From positions 54,300,115-54,364,114 of the forward strand of contig NC_134573.1 of the NCBI RefSeq assembly GCF_050947875.1: 64,000 nucleotides of DNA, read 5' to 3'. The notes below the pieces were generated by a model that did no database searches, had not been told where the DNA came from, and saw only the letters and a list, made by a program, of their open reading frames with translations. Positions 21,413 through 33,294 of this stretch are shown here, piece by piece; positions within the stretch are counted from its first letter, which is position 1, and each line of letters starts with the position of its first letter. The stretch comes from Dermacentor variabilis. Taxonomy: Eukaryota; Arthropoda; Arachnida; Ixodida; Ixodidae. The translations under genes and the position numbers were made by a program.

Positions 21413-22540
21413 GCCCCGGTGCTCGACACTATCTGTCCCAATGATTAAATCTTGAATAGCGGATTTCATGTGGGAGCTACGAGAACAATTCATTCCCCTT
21501 GGCAAGTTCCTTGAAACCGAAACTGGCTGGAAAAAGAACATCTGTGTCGTCGGTGTCGCCGCCTCTCCCCCCCCCCCCCGCCTTTCGTCAAGTCTGCGAG
21601 GTCGCAATCGCCACGTCTGCCGTCACCACGTCTGCAGGCAAAATTATCACTGAAGTAATGTCAATATTATTATTCACATTGTTGCGAATAGCATTCGATC
21701 GATGTAGCGAGAGACCGTATTTCTAATGCCACTGTATTTTAATAGGTGTAGTGGAACTTCTGAGTAATTCGTCCCTTCGGCTATACGTCACAAACTCCGA
21801 TATCGTCCCGCTTTGATATGGCACTCGCTGCCCAAGGTCTCCCGTGAGCTTGGCGTAATTATGACTGTATGATGCCGGCGCAGTAAGGATGGATTGAAGA
21901 CTGATATAGATGAGAAAAAAATTTGGAAGACGCCTGAGTTTCGCCCTTAAGAGTGGCATACGATTGCATTCAATCCATGACTGCTTCTCACTCTTCCCAG
22001 GAAATGCAGCGTATGTAACCGTAATGTTTACCAGAAAACGCTCGCGGCAAAAGGTATGCACGAAGGTGGGCTTTCTAGTAAAAACGCCCCCTCTTGCGTG
22101 GGCAGTGATGTGGTGGAGGCAGGCGCCATCTGGAAGTGTTGCAAGGAAATGTGCATTCCGCTACACGACCTCCAAGATATTAGCGTGCCGGCGCGCGCAA
22201 ATGGTGGACGCCCTGGTCCGCCTATGAAAGGTACAACAGCTGGAAAAAGGGTTTGTTTGAGTGTTCGCGTAACAGAATTATGTTTTCTCGTATATTCAAA
22301 TTACAATGCGACGTTATTATGTCAGTAGGTTGTGTGTAAGTTGTACTTTACGATTTTTTTGCGTACTTTAGCTCTAGAAATTGAATTACTTCAATAACTT
22401 CCTTGAGCCACAGGGAGTGCTTGGGTATGGATGGTTCGAAAACTTTTTGGCGAAGCGACTCCCGATGCTGGACACCGACGCCGGATTATGTGCGACAGGA
22501 GGGACTTAACGGTATCGCGTTAGAAGAAAGGTGTCATAAA
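21413..22540. other. Unassigned
   Basis: A C run of 13 lies at 21567-21579. A GC-richer stretch at 22080-22225 has an open plus frame ending near a possible donor (AAAG then GTACAAC, 22230). I recognise no domain. No confident gene. Confidence 0.3.
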
Positions 22541-22700
22541 GATGTTGGCATTACGACAATATGTCAATCTTTATTTATAACTATTGTGTAACAACGACAA
22601 CGTGATGGCGGCATGAGGACAATGCAATTACGGCGACTGTATGACTTTGATGGCCTCACGATGACGCTATGACTACCACCCGATAAAGAAGCCAGAATGA
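22541..22700. repeat. ATGACG-rich cryptic satellite, block 2
   Basis: Degenerate ACGACAACGTGATGGCGGCA and ATGACGCTATGACTACC-type words, the same vocabulary as at 26540-27490. It directly abuts the left LTR of the gypsy element, so the element probably inserted into a once continuous array. Confidence 0.5.
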
Positions 22701-22705
22701 CTAAG

Positions 22706-22870
22706 TTGGGAGCTTCTTTTAGCGGACGCAAGGAATACAGGGCAAGGTACGCACGCCACCATTGCCGAGTGGCAGCGGTGCCACTCCAGTCGGGCAGCCA
22801 CCTCGGTTCCCAGAAAGAGCAGAGGACAATAACACCCCGGCGAGGCAAGGCGAGGTGACGGACAGCCGCT
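22706..22870 (-). repeat. 3' LTR remnant of the gypsy element
   Basis: Counterpart of 26229-26430: TTGGGAGCTTC, GCAAGGAATACA, CCAGTCGGGCAGCCACCTCG, AGAAAGAGCAGAGGACAAT. It is shortened and diverged relative to the other LTR, which suggests an old insertion. Confidence 0.55.
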
Positions 22871-23019
22871 ACACGGGATCCTCCCCACCCCTAGAATGCC
22901 GGATGCTTAGATGCGAATGGCAGTAGGAATGCGAAGTGATTGTTTAAGATCGGCTGGTATCACGCGGTTGCGCGGCGCTGTCTCTTCTTTGCCGCGAACG
23001 TCAATCTTCAAGCTTTTCT

Positions 23020-23592
23020 CTAAACGCGAAACCACACGAAAGGAGCCTTCGTAGGAAGGAGTCGATGGTGGCTTGCTAGAGTCGCGCCGCCGAAATACGT
23101 GCGTGGTTCTGTACTGTAGGAATGTCGGGAAACTAAACACAGGCAGCCCGCGGGCGATACGCGGCGGTGTTTGTCGAAGCTGGTCGAACCACCAACGTAG
23201 CCTAAGTGCTGCGTGGCTGCTGGCGGAGTGCCTTTCTTGGTGCCGAAAAGCTGGCCTAGCACACGGATTGCTGACCCATAAACCATCTCAGCTGCACTGA
23301 CTGCGATGTCATCCTTGATGGTTTTTCGCAGCCCCAGTAGTACTATGGGTGGTCTTTCCACCCAGCGCTGTCTGTCCAGCATGGTGGTCAATTACGCCTT
23401 CAGTTGTCTGTGGAGACGCTCGACCGTGCCGTCGCACTGTGGGTGGTAGGCCGGGGTGTTATGAAGGTGCGTGCCGAACACTCTCACAAGGGCAGAAAAA
23501 AGCGAGCGTTGGAATTGCGAGCCATGGTCACTAGTTATGCGCAAATGGCAACTGTACCGCGACAACCACATAGCAACAAATTCTTCCGCCAC
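23020..23592 (-). pseudogene. gypsy integrase core and C-terminal fragment
   Basis: 23592-23392 encodes the second half of the integrase core: RITSDHGSQFQRSLF (second catalytic D) and NTPAYHPQCDGTVERLHR (catalytic E). A stop near 23391 separates it from DRQRWVERPPIVLLGLRKTI and ISAAEMVYG-like sequence (23370-23270). The first catalytic D lies in the frame-broken stretch near 23660. Both later catalytic residues are kept, but the protein is split. Confidence 0.7.
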
Positions 23593-23626
23593 TGTTTAGG
23601 CCGTGATGTCTTCTAGAGGCGCGGCC

Positions 23627-24463
23627 TCAGGGCCACCTTGATACCAGTCGACACACTTGAGGAAGTACCTGAAACCTTTCCAGGGCGCAAGAGCGCCCCC
23701 CCCCCAAATTTAAATGCACGTGATCGAAACGGCAATCTGGTAGTCGAAACGGTTGCACCGCTGAACGCGTATGCCGGTCACTTTCGCGGCTTGACAAGCT
23801 AGATGGCTTCTTACCCAGCTTCGAACATCTTTGTTTATGCTTGGTCAGACGAAGTGGTCTGCGATAAGCCTCTGTGTGTCTCTGAGGCCGGGATGGCTTG
23901 GCCTGTTCAATGAATGGAATATTGGCTGCCGAAACTAATGGGGCACGAACGGGAGATCGGCTGCCGGCGATATGCCGCACATGGCCACATTTGTTATGTA
24001 GGGAACCGGCACCTTCCCCCACAAGCTGTAGCGACAAGTTTTTTTCCCTCAATTGACGCAGCTCGGGGTCCTTTTGCTGGGCGGAGGCCAAAGAATAGAA
24101 ATCAACAGCGCCTGCAGGCACAGCGCGGATTCGCGACAGTGCGTCAGCTGCCTTATTTTCGGTCTCAGAGATATGGCTGATGTTCGTAAAAAAATCAGAG
24201 GTAAAGGAAAGTTGCCGAAGCTCACCTTCTGAGTATGAGTAACTGTTCTTCTTCAAAACGAAGGTGAACGACTTGTGGTCGGTTATAATGTAAAATCTAC
24301 AGCCTTCAAAAAAACGCAATTGCTTGCAAGCACGATAGATGACCAACTCCTCCCTCCCGAAAGTGCTGTAGCGAGCTTCTGTAGGTTTCAGGCGCTTCGA
24401 GCCAGGAATGTAGCCTTTCTTATTGCTGCGCGGCCACTGGTGGAGTGCCTTGCTGGGTCCCAA
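23627..24463 (-). pseudogene. gypsy RNase H and integrase zinc-binding fragment
   Basis: Within the frame, TEARYSTFGREELVIYRACK, FYIITDHKSFTFVLKKN and ENKAADALSRI (about 24400-24130) correspond to gypsy RNase H with its E and D positions visible. The downstream part (QQKDPELRQLREKNLSL and beyond) is the linker to the integrase HHCC region, which has decayed. The last residues (HVHLNLGGG) mark the start of the integrase core, then lose frame. Confidence 0.7.
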
Positions 24464-24689
24464 AAAACTGGCTTAGCACAGAGATTGCTGATCCATCGAG
24501 CATCTCGGCTGCCTTGACTCCAGTGGACCCCAGTCTCTGCCAACGTGTTTCTGCAGTACTGCACCCACTGCCGTGTTCAGCACGTCTACCATAAGATGAG
24601 TTGGCGCATTCGGCAACGGGTGAATCAGCAACACTGCAATCGCCAACTGAGTTTTGGCTTCCTGGAAGGAGTGTTCGTGGTCCGAGGAC

Positions 24690-25531
24690 CAGTGGTAGGT
24701 AGGGAATTTTTTTATTAGGTCGCGATGCAGCAGGTCGGTGACCGGCTGAAGAGCTTACGCACAGGATAGCATGGTGCGCCTGTGAAAGTTTATGAGCCCC
24801 ATAAACTCGCGCAGCTTTCGGAAAGAGGTTAGAGAGGGGAAGTCCTTGATTACCCCCACCCATAATTGCAGTGTATTGATGCCTTGGGGTGAAATGCAAT
24901 GACCGAGAAAATCCAAGCCTTCTACTCCAAAAATACACTTGGGTGTTCAGGACCAGGCAGTGTTCATCCAGTCGCTCCTCACATAAAAAGCGAAGGTGCC
25001 CTTTGTGCTCATCGTGCGTGCGACTCGCAACGAGAATGTCGTCAAGGTAGACGAAAATGAACGGCAGTCCTCGCGTAAAGTCGTTCATGAACCTTTGAAA
25101 AGCTTGCGCCGCATTCTTCAAACCGTAAGGCATACGTACAAACTCAAATAGACCAAACGGAGCAGTGATTACTGTCTTTGGAGTGTTACACCGTTCGACA
25201 GGAATTTCGTGGTACGCACTCATGAAGCCTATCCTGCTGTATATTTTGGTTCCTCCGAGACGGGCGCTGTAGTCATGTATGTGGGGAAGGCGATATTGAT
25301 CCGGAGTAGTGACGGCATTCAAAGCTCGGTAATCACCAGAAGTCCGCAGTACCCGCTGTCCTGCTTCGGAACCAAATGGAGAGGTGAAGACCAATTTCTG
25401 GAGGAAAGACGTCTAACGCAGAGCTGAAGTGAGTGTTCGAACTCACGGCGGGTGACTTCCAACCACCGTCCAGCAAGCCTCCGTTGCCGCGCGGTAACAG
25501 GTGAGACGGCGGCAGTTATATGATCTGTCAC
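24690..25531 (-). pseudogene. gypsy reverse transcriptase fragment
   Basis: Pieces in two frames on the minus strand: SSRNWSSPLHLVPKQDSGY (about 25420-25360), then DYRALNAVTTPDQYRLPHI, GGTKIYSRIGFMSAYHEIPV (motif A, with the usual aspartate replaced by glycine in this reading), TAPFGLFEFVRMPYGLKNA (motif B) and FIFVYLDDILVASRTHDEH (YLDD intact, about 25055). Translation past about 24900 leaves the family frame. Dead copy by frameshift and by the altered motif A. Confidence 0.75.
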
Positions 25532-25701
25532 CTTGTGTTTCGCCGGTAGTGCATCGTTTCGGTAGCGTACTGCATCCTCCAGGAGCGAGAGTCAGTCGCC
25601 TGGCTCTGAGACTCTGGCCGTGGCGATAGGTATCAAGCCTGCAGACGAGCAATCGCATATACGGTCAGCGAGTGCGAGGTAGCCGATCGAGACTCGTCTC
25701 G

Positions 25702-26160
25702 TCAGAACCCGCCAGTACCATGCGTGCGGACTCTGGGAGGCGTTACAAGAACAGCTCGCGCAAAAATTGGAAGCTGTCTCTCGTTTGCAGAGTTCTCTCC
25801 AGGTAACTGACGCAACCGGTGCAGAAGTTGTGACTGTTGTTGGTCGACGAATTGCTCGGAGAGGAGCTGTTGGAGCCTAGTCGGTTGCAATGGCTCGAGG
25901 TGCTGCAGGACCGTGCGTTTCAGGTCTTCGCATGCTGTGGCCGAAGTCATACGCACTAGCAAGTCGTCTATGGCATCGGCGATGTTGCAGATTAGCGTGT
26001 CGAGGACGTGCAGGTAGTTTGCTGTCTCTGAAGTGATGTGCCGAGTTTGAATGGAGCATCTATTTAAATAACCTAAACCCGGGGATTCTTGGCCCAAAGC
26101 TGGGAAGCTGAAGCTCTGCGGTGATGGCAAGAGACGAAATCGTGGCGTCGTCTCTGTCAA
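25702..26160 (-). pseudogene. gypsy Gag-like fragment
   Basis: The gag product would package the element's RNA. The minus-strand frame includes QTRHITSETANYLHVLDTL, ADAIDDLLVRM, LQHLEPLQPTRLQQLLSEQF and ENSANERQLPIFARAVL, a capsid-like organisation I associate with tick gypsy elements. A short upstream piece in another frame (about 26180-26060: AITAELQLPSFGPRIPGF) extends it, so a frameshift separates the N-terminus. No zinc knuckle or protease is recognisable downstream. Confidence 0.6.
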
Positions 26161-26228
26161 CAGGAGTAGGAGCAGCTTCGTCCATGGCTATTGTTCGAAA
26201 AAACGTAGATATCCAGGGACACCACTTG

Positions 26229-26430
26229 TTGGGAGCTCGGTTATCGGAGGCAAGGAATACAAGTTTTGAAAGGTTGAGGTCCGAGAGTGGAATTGCTTTA
26301 TTCAAAAGTAAAAGCAGATTTTCCAAATGACAATGGTGGCGCCTCAGTCGGGCAGCCACCTCGATTCGAAGAAAGAGCACTGGACAATGACCACCACGGC
26401 GAGGCACGGGAACCTGATGGACGGCCCCTG
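26229..26430 (-). repeat. 5' LTR remnant of the gypsy element
   Basis: It shares TTGGGAGCT, GCAAGGAATACA, CAGTCGGGCAGCCACCTCG and a GAAAGAGCA block with 22706-22870, in the same order. It is longer than the opposite block because it retains a segment around 26262-26330 missing there. Exact TG/CA termini are not clear. Confidence 0.6.
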
Positions 26431-26439
26431 CGACTACGA

Positions 26440-27490
26440 CAGCACAACCACGACGTCCTGATAACGACGGTATTTGGACAACCGGTACAAAAGTTCGAAT
26501 GTCGAAAATGGCGCGAACATCGCGGCATCAAAACAGATGCATCACAGCAACTTTCTCATGACGACGCAACAACGAAGATGGCATGACAACAGGTGCATGG
26601 CCGCGATTGAATGACAATATCATGATTACGATATAATGAATAACCATGAATGGCATCTATGGATCGACAAAGGTATTACGATGGCGATGGCATGATGCCA
26701 ATGGGATTACGTTATTGAAGTGATGGCGACGGTGAAACGGTAGCTTTATGACGATGCCATGACATAAATGGAATGATGGCGACTGTATTAAGAAAATGGC
26801 TCATGACGACGACATGCCGAGGTACGTATGGGAAAATTATAATGTCGATGATACAGCGACCGTGACGGGATCCCTACAATGCTATAACAACGAATACATG
26901 ACGACGACTGTATGATTAGGACTGAATGAGGACGATGATATGACAACTGCATGAGGACAATGGGATAGCGACGAATGTACGATAACGATTGCGTGATGAT
27001 GACTGTATCATGAAACCTGACGAGGGTCGAATGACGAAGCTGAAGTGTTGACGATGGTAGGACTAGGACGGCATGAAGACGACGGTGTGACAGCGGATAC
27101 ATAATAGCGTATACTTGATGACGATGCATTGACGACGATAGCATCACAATGGTGCTATAATAACAATTGAATTACGACATCGTGATTATGATACCATGAG
27201 AAACACAGAATGATGTCGGTAGATTAACGAAGGTGGTATGATGATCAGGCATGACGACAATAGGAATGCGTTATGAACTGATGGCAAAGGTCAAAGGACT
27301 GTGTGACGACTATGGTAGAACGACAATGGCATGACGATGGCTGTGTGATGACGAGGGCTCACGACGATAGTAGGACGAGAGTCGGATGTGGAATTTAAAA
27401 TGACTACAATGGAACGACCGCGACGGCATCTCCGGGATGGTATGTCAACGAATGCATGAGGATGACTGTATAACGAGAACGCAGTGATTA
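26440..27490. repeat. ATGACG-rich cryptic satellite, block 3
   Basis: About 1 kb of degenerate ATGACGAC, GGCATGA, ACAATGG and GCATGACGAC words, densest from 26540. The words keep a rough 15-20-base spacing but no exact unit. It resembles block 1 at 16995-17480 and block 2 on the other side of the gypsy element. Confidence 0.65.
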
Positions 27491-29374
27491 AAATAACACA
27501 ACCGCCGGAAAGGTAGTGCTAGTTTCGGTTTCAAGGAAAACGTGCGCTCCTAGAGGTGACCGGATATCCTAAGATCTTGCGGAACGAAGTAAAGCAGATG
27601 TGGATGTTCATATTTCTTGTCATACGCAAGTTCTTTTAGAAATAAAGAAATGTGAGTGAACGGCAAACAACTCTTCTTTCTGCTTAGTTGTTCTTTATTT
27701 CTCTTTTTGTGAGTTTTAAATCCGTCGAAGCGGGAGAAGTGGTTGACTTCGTGTGTCCCTCCAGCTTTCTTACGCTCGCAGTTGACACTAGCTCAGCGAT
27801 ATCAGAAGTCGGATTGCGCTCGGTCATCAGCTTCGGTTGCCTTGCCAAGTAGGAAGATGCGAAAGATGAGACAGAGAAGCGTCATCAGGCGTGCAAGGAA
27901 CGGAAGACCTAGGGAACTAGGTCTACCAAGCATTAGACTAACATGGCTAAATCGGGCTATCACATGTCTTGCGCTGCTCTGCAGTGTTCTAACAGGAGGA
28001 TTTCCAGTTCTTCGAAGTTTTTCAGGTTTTCTAATCAAAACAGGTAAGCACAAGTATTTCATTCTATTTTCTGAGCAGGTATTCATTTTGCACGAGTAAA
28101 CCAGTTTTGCGGAAGCCTGAGTGAACTGGCCTAATAGCAGTATTGCTCGACTCATTTGTGACGACGGCAGCCCATCTACAGCTGGTGTAATACTTATAAT
28201 GAAGGACTTGGATGCGTGGTTATTCATCACGACTCAAGGTTGGTCAAGACTCAAGGTTCACTCTTTGTCAACACGGACAGCTAAGGCTAAAGTAAAGAAA
28301 CAAACCCACACACACAGCCATGATTTTTATCAAATTTCAGTAGCAATGACAGCTAAACCGCGCACGCACGTAATTCCTTGCTGCCTTTTGATGCACACCT
28401 GATCGTACTGTAGAAGGTTTGGGCTTTCTATTTCCTCCTAATTGTTCTGCAGATTGACGCTTTCTAACTGCCTGGTGGTCAGTCTTTTTTCAGATCGAAA
28501 TGTATGAATAAAAGTAAAAAAGTTCAGCTTTTACTTCTGTTGAGTTTTGACTGACTGAGAAGTCGGCCAGCTTTAGTTGTTCCACTTAAAAACACACGAA
28601 CAAGATTGACGAATGATGGTGCCAAGAAGTTATTTTCTTTATAAAAGCCCACAGAATATCTATGGACTTGTTGAACTATAGCCCTAAGCTTAACCGCAAG
28701 TATGGAATTTCAAACCGACTACTTTCACTAAATGATGAAATGTCACATTATAACAGCGAATATTGGTTGTTAACAGTGGTCTGCTAAATAAATATTTCTC
28801 ATTAAGATTGCCTGGCGCTGCTGTTTACGAGCGATGTCTCACTGCTTTAAAAGATAAACAGAAGCTTGCAAGATAAACATGGCAGAAAAAAACGCTTCGT
28901 AAGGACGGTACACTTCAGCCGGTTCTGCTACGTGATTTGGCCAATGTAGCCGCGCTGCCATCGGGCTTGCAAGAGAGCACGAACGCATGCCCCTTGCACG
29001 CGAAGTTGGAAAGGAGGGCTTCCGCAGGAACCCTCCTCCTCCTCGCTGCGCTTTCTCTCCCTCTTACTTCTGACCTCAAGAGTGAGGTCATGAAGTAATT
29101 GTTTTGTTTGTGAATTATTTCCAGTTAGATATCCGGTAACTGCCGGTGGTGGAAGCGGCGCTGCCGCTGCGTACTGGCGTGCTGTGCAGCGTACCGACGC
29201 AAGTATAGGGAGTTTCCGCACTCTAACTGACATGCCAATCGCCTGAAAACAATGTATAGGTAGCGCAGGTGCGAACTTCAGTTCTTGCGCCAACAGTAAA
29301 AGTAAGTCGACTCACAAACACTGAACAACCGTCGCAGCTGATGAGATAAGAAGAAATCTATACGATAGGCGCGT
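27491..29374. other. Unassigned, one weak exon candidate
   Basis: A plus-strand frame from ATG 27857 (MRKMRQRSVIRRAR) has a hydrophobic stretch (AITCLALLCSVLTGGFPV) and ends at a consensus donor (ACAG then GTAAGC, 28044). It could be a first exon of an unknown membrane protein. Nothing else in this stretch is recognised. Confidence 0.25.
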
Positions 29375-31370
29375 AGCAGTCTTACGAACCTACTTGCCGA
29401 ATACTTGCCAACTACCATCGAAATCTCAATATACGCAGACGACACCTGTGTCTGCACTTCGGCAGTCACACGTCCTCAGATAAGTGCGCGGCTTCAAAGA
29501 GCGGCAACTTTGACAGCGAGCTCCTTGTGTAAACAAATCTCAGCATATCTGGAGAAAAATGCGCACTTGTGGCATTTACTCGCAAACCAATGACGCCTTA
29601 TGTCTTCTCAATAAATGGGCGGACCATTTCCTATGTCAGAACCCGCAGATTTCTTGGCATAATTATTGACCGAGACGTCTGTTGGCGCCCGCACGTGGCC
29701 TACATGAAACGGCGCCTGACTGAAACTTCCCAGTTGTTTAAATACTTGACAGGAAAGACGTGGGGGATGTCAGTAGACGCAATGCTGAAACTCTACAGAG
29801 CTCTTTTTCTGGATTTTTTAAGATATAGTCTACCTGTACTCAATAACACCTGCAAGACAAATATTCGTGTTCTGCAGGCAGCACAAGTTCAAGCACTAAG
29901 AGTTTGCCTTGGTTTGCCGAGATGCGCGTCAACAGAGGCAACTATTGCGATTACTCGGGACCATCCAATGCAAACTCACATTACGGTGGAAGCTCTGTGA
30001 ACACACATCAGACATTTTGCGCGTGCCCCCTATCACCACCTTGCAACACTACCTTCAACCGGCACCGAGCATCATTCTCTAAAACTAACGTCAAGTACAA
30101 CGACAAACTTCTCTCGGGCTTCACCGCTGCATCTAAACCATCGATACCCCCTTGGTTTCTTATCATCCCCACAGTCCATCTCAGTGTACAGGAATCGGGA
30201 AGAAGTCTGAGCTGTCGTCGCCTGTATTGAAACAGCTGTCTCTGCTTCTTCTGCACGAAAGGTACGGGGACAGTGTACATATTTATACTGATGGTTCCAC
30301 AAACATGCAGTGCTCGTCCGGTGCTGTGGTTATCCCAGCAAGAGCTAATACAATGAGCTTTAGGACTGACCACCCAACGACATCGACATCTGCGGAACTA
30401 GCTGCTCTTCGCGCTGAACTTTTTTTCGTGAATCGGGAACCACCTCGATAATGGTAAATCTTCAGCGACTCAAAGACAGCCATGGAATCTGTGCCATCAG
30501 CTCTGCGTCGTGCGCCATTCGAACAGCTCGTATTAGATATTAGACGCCCACTCCATACACCACATGAGAAAAGACACTACGTGACGTTTCAGTGGCTGCC
30601 TAGTCACGACGGCGTCATAGGAAACGAAGACGCCGATAATGCCCCTCGGGCAGCTCTTGAAGACACACAGGAAGAGGTCATACTATTTTCACGGTCCGAC
30701 GCAGCCAGCAGACTTCGAGTGCTTGCACAGGAGATGACGCTCTCTCTATGGTGCGCACCAAGCAGTCAGACCAACCGGAGCAATCGTCAATACGACCTGC
30801 CCTCTTTGATGCATCGCTGTATGCCAACTGGACCCGGCTGAAGAGAGGCCACTCTGCTTTATCGCTTATGGCTAGGGGTGACATTCACGAAATCTTACTC
30901 ATTTCGCATTGGAATGGCCGACAACGTTCTCTGCAATGCCTGTCTTTGCGATGAGACGCTAGAACACATTTTGTACGACTGTCCTGAATATAAAGTTCAG
31001 AGACAGTCCCTGGCGTCCGTTCTAGCGCACCTTGACAATAGACCATTGTCAGTTGAAACGATTTACACATATCACCGACAGAATACATCGCAGCTGAAGG
31101 CGACGAAGGGACTACTTCCGTTTTTGAAAGAGACGGGCTTGGACAAGGGGCTGTGACAGTGATATGTCACGTACGACCCAAGAGTGACGGACAGTAAGTG
31201 ACGATTTGTGTGTTGTGCTATGAGCTCTCTCTCTCTCGCTCTCTTCTCCCCATCTTTCATCCCCCCCATCCCGCTCCCATGTGTAGGGTAGCAAACCGGT
31301 TGAGCTAAACTGATTAACCTCTCTGCCTTTCCTTCTCCCCTTTTTTCTTCCTTCCTTAGTTATGTCTATC
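29375..31370 (+). mobile_element. I-like non-LTR retrotransposon, copy 2 (decayed, 5'-truncated)
   Basis: Homologous to the element at 10756-13497 but starting just before motif C. The 3' UTR shares GTGTAGGGTAGCAAAC (31281) and TTAACCTCTCTGCCTTTCC with the first copy, preceded by a CT-rich run. The 5' truncation falls within the RT, so the copy was never complete here. Confidence 0.8.
29381..31156 (+). pseudogene. RT C-terminus and RNase H of I-like LINE, frameshifted
   Basis: Pieces in several frames follow the intact copy's order: SIYADDTCVCTSAV (YADD kept, about 29430), RRFLGIIIDRDVCWRP and KTNIRVLQAAQVQALRVCLG (29569-30000, ended by TGA), then after frameshifts HIYTDGSTN (about 30280), TSAELAALRAE, FSDSKTAME (about 30465), FQWLPSHDGVIGNEDAD (about 30590) and IGMADNVLCNACLCDETLEH (about 30910), which aligns with the C-terminal Cys motif. 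At least four frameshifts or stops. Catalytic residues survive individually but not in one frame. Confidence 0.8.
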
Positions 31371-32261
31371 TACGCCGCTTCAGCTGATGCGGGTAAGCGG
31401 TGGAACGCGCTGTAGCGGCCGAATTGCCAGAGGCCACTGCTGATAATCAAGGATGACGTGTGCTCATATTTCTTTGGCGCGCTCTGATTTGTCATCTCAA
31501 GATACATTGAACAACTTTTAGTGCATGATTGTATTGGGCGTTTGCTGCTGTGGAAGGCAGTAACCTTAATGCTGTGCGGCGAACTTCTTAATGTCTGATA
31601 GGCTGTGTATTTTTATGCGTGCAATACCCTGTGTTCTCACACTCGTCATGAAACTCTACTGAGTGGTAGCAAGGAGAAATATGGCGTCCGTCCCTGACTA
31701 CCGCGCTTACAATACGTGGTTTCGACGTCGAAGAATATCATTACCGCTAGATGTTTTATGCTCATTTGAGGTTGAAGCGATGTGACTAACTCAAACATGT
31801 TATCAATGGTTTACAGACAAAGCCAGAAGCCCGCCATATCATGAGGGTGCACTTAATTAGGTTTTATGTACCATTGGAGGCGCGTCATTACTATAATTTC
31901 CGGTAATTGTTCAACGCAACTGGGAATAGTGATCGGAGGCTACGATGCCAAGTCTAATAGATATTTCTATTTCTGATGTAAAAGAAATCAACTGAATCGG
32001 AGCAAGAAACGCAGGGACATTACAGGAAACAGCACATGCAGTTATTAGCTGAAGTATTTTAATTTAGAAATTGATGTATTCCGTGCAATGAACTAATTGC
32101 GCCATCCATACGTCTTGTTAATTAAAATGGCTAGAGGCCTCAGATCCCAGATGTTTGTTGTGTCAACACTTTTTGTAACTCGAATAATACAATACGGGCA
32201 TTCTGACAGAGATTTTCAACTGCTGCTGCTGTGCATGTGATGCGCCAAACCAAGGCGTAAA
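31371..32261. other. Unassigned
   Basis: No gene, known repeat or structured signal recognised. Confidence 0.35.
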
Positions 32262-33294
32262 TTAACGCGATATCGTTACGGAGCTACTGTGGCAGAAAAG
32301 CCGGTGTCGTCGGCATCGGCGGCGTTGCCCGTGAGCGAAAAATGGCGGACAGCAATTCATAAATAAAACAACTGGCAAGATGTGCTGGCTGAGAATCGAG
32401 CCAGGGTCTCCTGAGTGTGAGACGCAGACGCTACCACTCAGCCATGAGTTCGATGCTTCAAAGTGGGACCAAAGCGCCTCTAGTGAATGCGGTGTTGCCT
32501 TCGAAACGTGCCGTAGAAAGCTATACTGCGGTGTATATCGGTAATTATGAGCACGTAAATTATAGATGTTGCAGTTAAACGCATAGCGAAGTACGTTTCC
32601 GCTACATTTCTTCTGCGCTTGGCGCGCACGCAGAGCCATCTTGCGGCAAACACAGAAGATCCCCTCCTCGCAATGTACGGCGCTGCCCCGACAGCTGGCG
32701 CGCCACACGCCCGCTTCCCCCCTTCGTCTCGTTTCAGCGCATTGGGGCCGTGCGGGGACCGGTGCGAGGATGCCCCAATACCCTTGAGTTTTCTCGCTCT
32801 CTCCGCTTCCAATTTCCAGCGTGCGTCACTCGAACCCTCGTGTTTAGGCGACGAGGCTCCTCTTTCCGCTCACAGCGCGATTCCTAGGTGCAGCGTCCGA
32901 TTCGGGACGCCTCTGAAGTGACCGCTGCGCCGTAGCGCATCTGGTGGGAAAGCGTCCACTGCGATGTATGCAGTGCTGCTGGCGAGGAGTCATGCGTCTG
33001 GGTGGCGCTGCCAAGCGAGATAGAGGACGATCCCATCGAGGCGTCAGCCCCATGATAGCGCCCGCCTTCATGGCGCGTCGCGGCCCGGCTGTCCGTGCCG
33101 ATCACGACGCTTGGCTCGCGTAGATCATTTCTCCCTCCGAGACACCGAGTTCTTTGGTTCGTTCCGCTTGCTGAGGCGCACGTGTCGTCTTTGTGTGACT
33201 CAAGAGCATGCCGAGTGAATGAGTGGTCGGTGCGAACGGGGTGCGATAAAGCTATCGCGTTCCACTCTTGAAGGCGAAGCTTAAGCGTCCTCCA
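32262..33294 (-). repeat. Composite dispersed repeat with tRNA-like promoter, copy 2
   Basis: Longer copy of the repeat at 3395-4283, with the same ends and internal order. The tRNA-like part on the minus strand has box A TGGCTGAGTGG (about 32434-32444) and a box B like GGCTCGATTCT (about 32394). It retains about 140 bp (around 32712-32860) missing from copy 1. The protein frames of the two copies are not conserved, which argues for a non-coding element. Confidence 0.7.

Larger units (their letters stand above)
22706..26430 (-). mobile_element. Ty3/gypsy LTR retrotransposon (decayed)
   Basis: Minus-strand gag, RT, RNase H and integrase fragments lie in the canonical order between two related terminal blocks (22706-22870 and 26229-26430). 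Each block has GGGAGCT near one edge, CAAGGAATACA, then GTCGGGCAGCCACCTCG and ACGGCGAGGCA-like sequence. Frameshifts and stops occur in every domain, so it is not autonomous. It lies between two ATGACG satellite blocks. Confidence 0.8.

Noticed and set aside
24275..25427. Plus-strand frames across the gypsy RT
   Set aside because: Antisense shadows of the minus-strand pol gene.
27802..28230. A 142-codon minus frame
   Set aside because: It overlaps the plus-strand candidate exon, has no domain, and no splice or promoter support.
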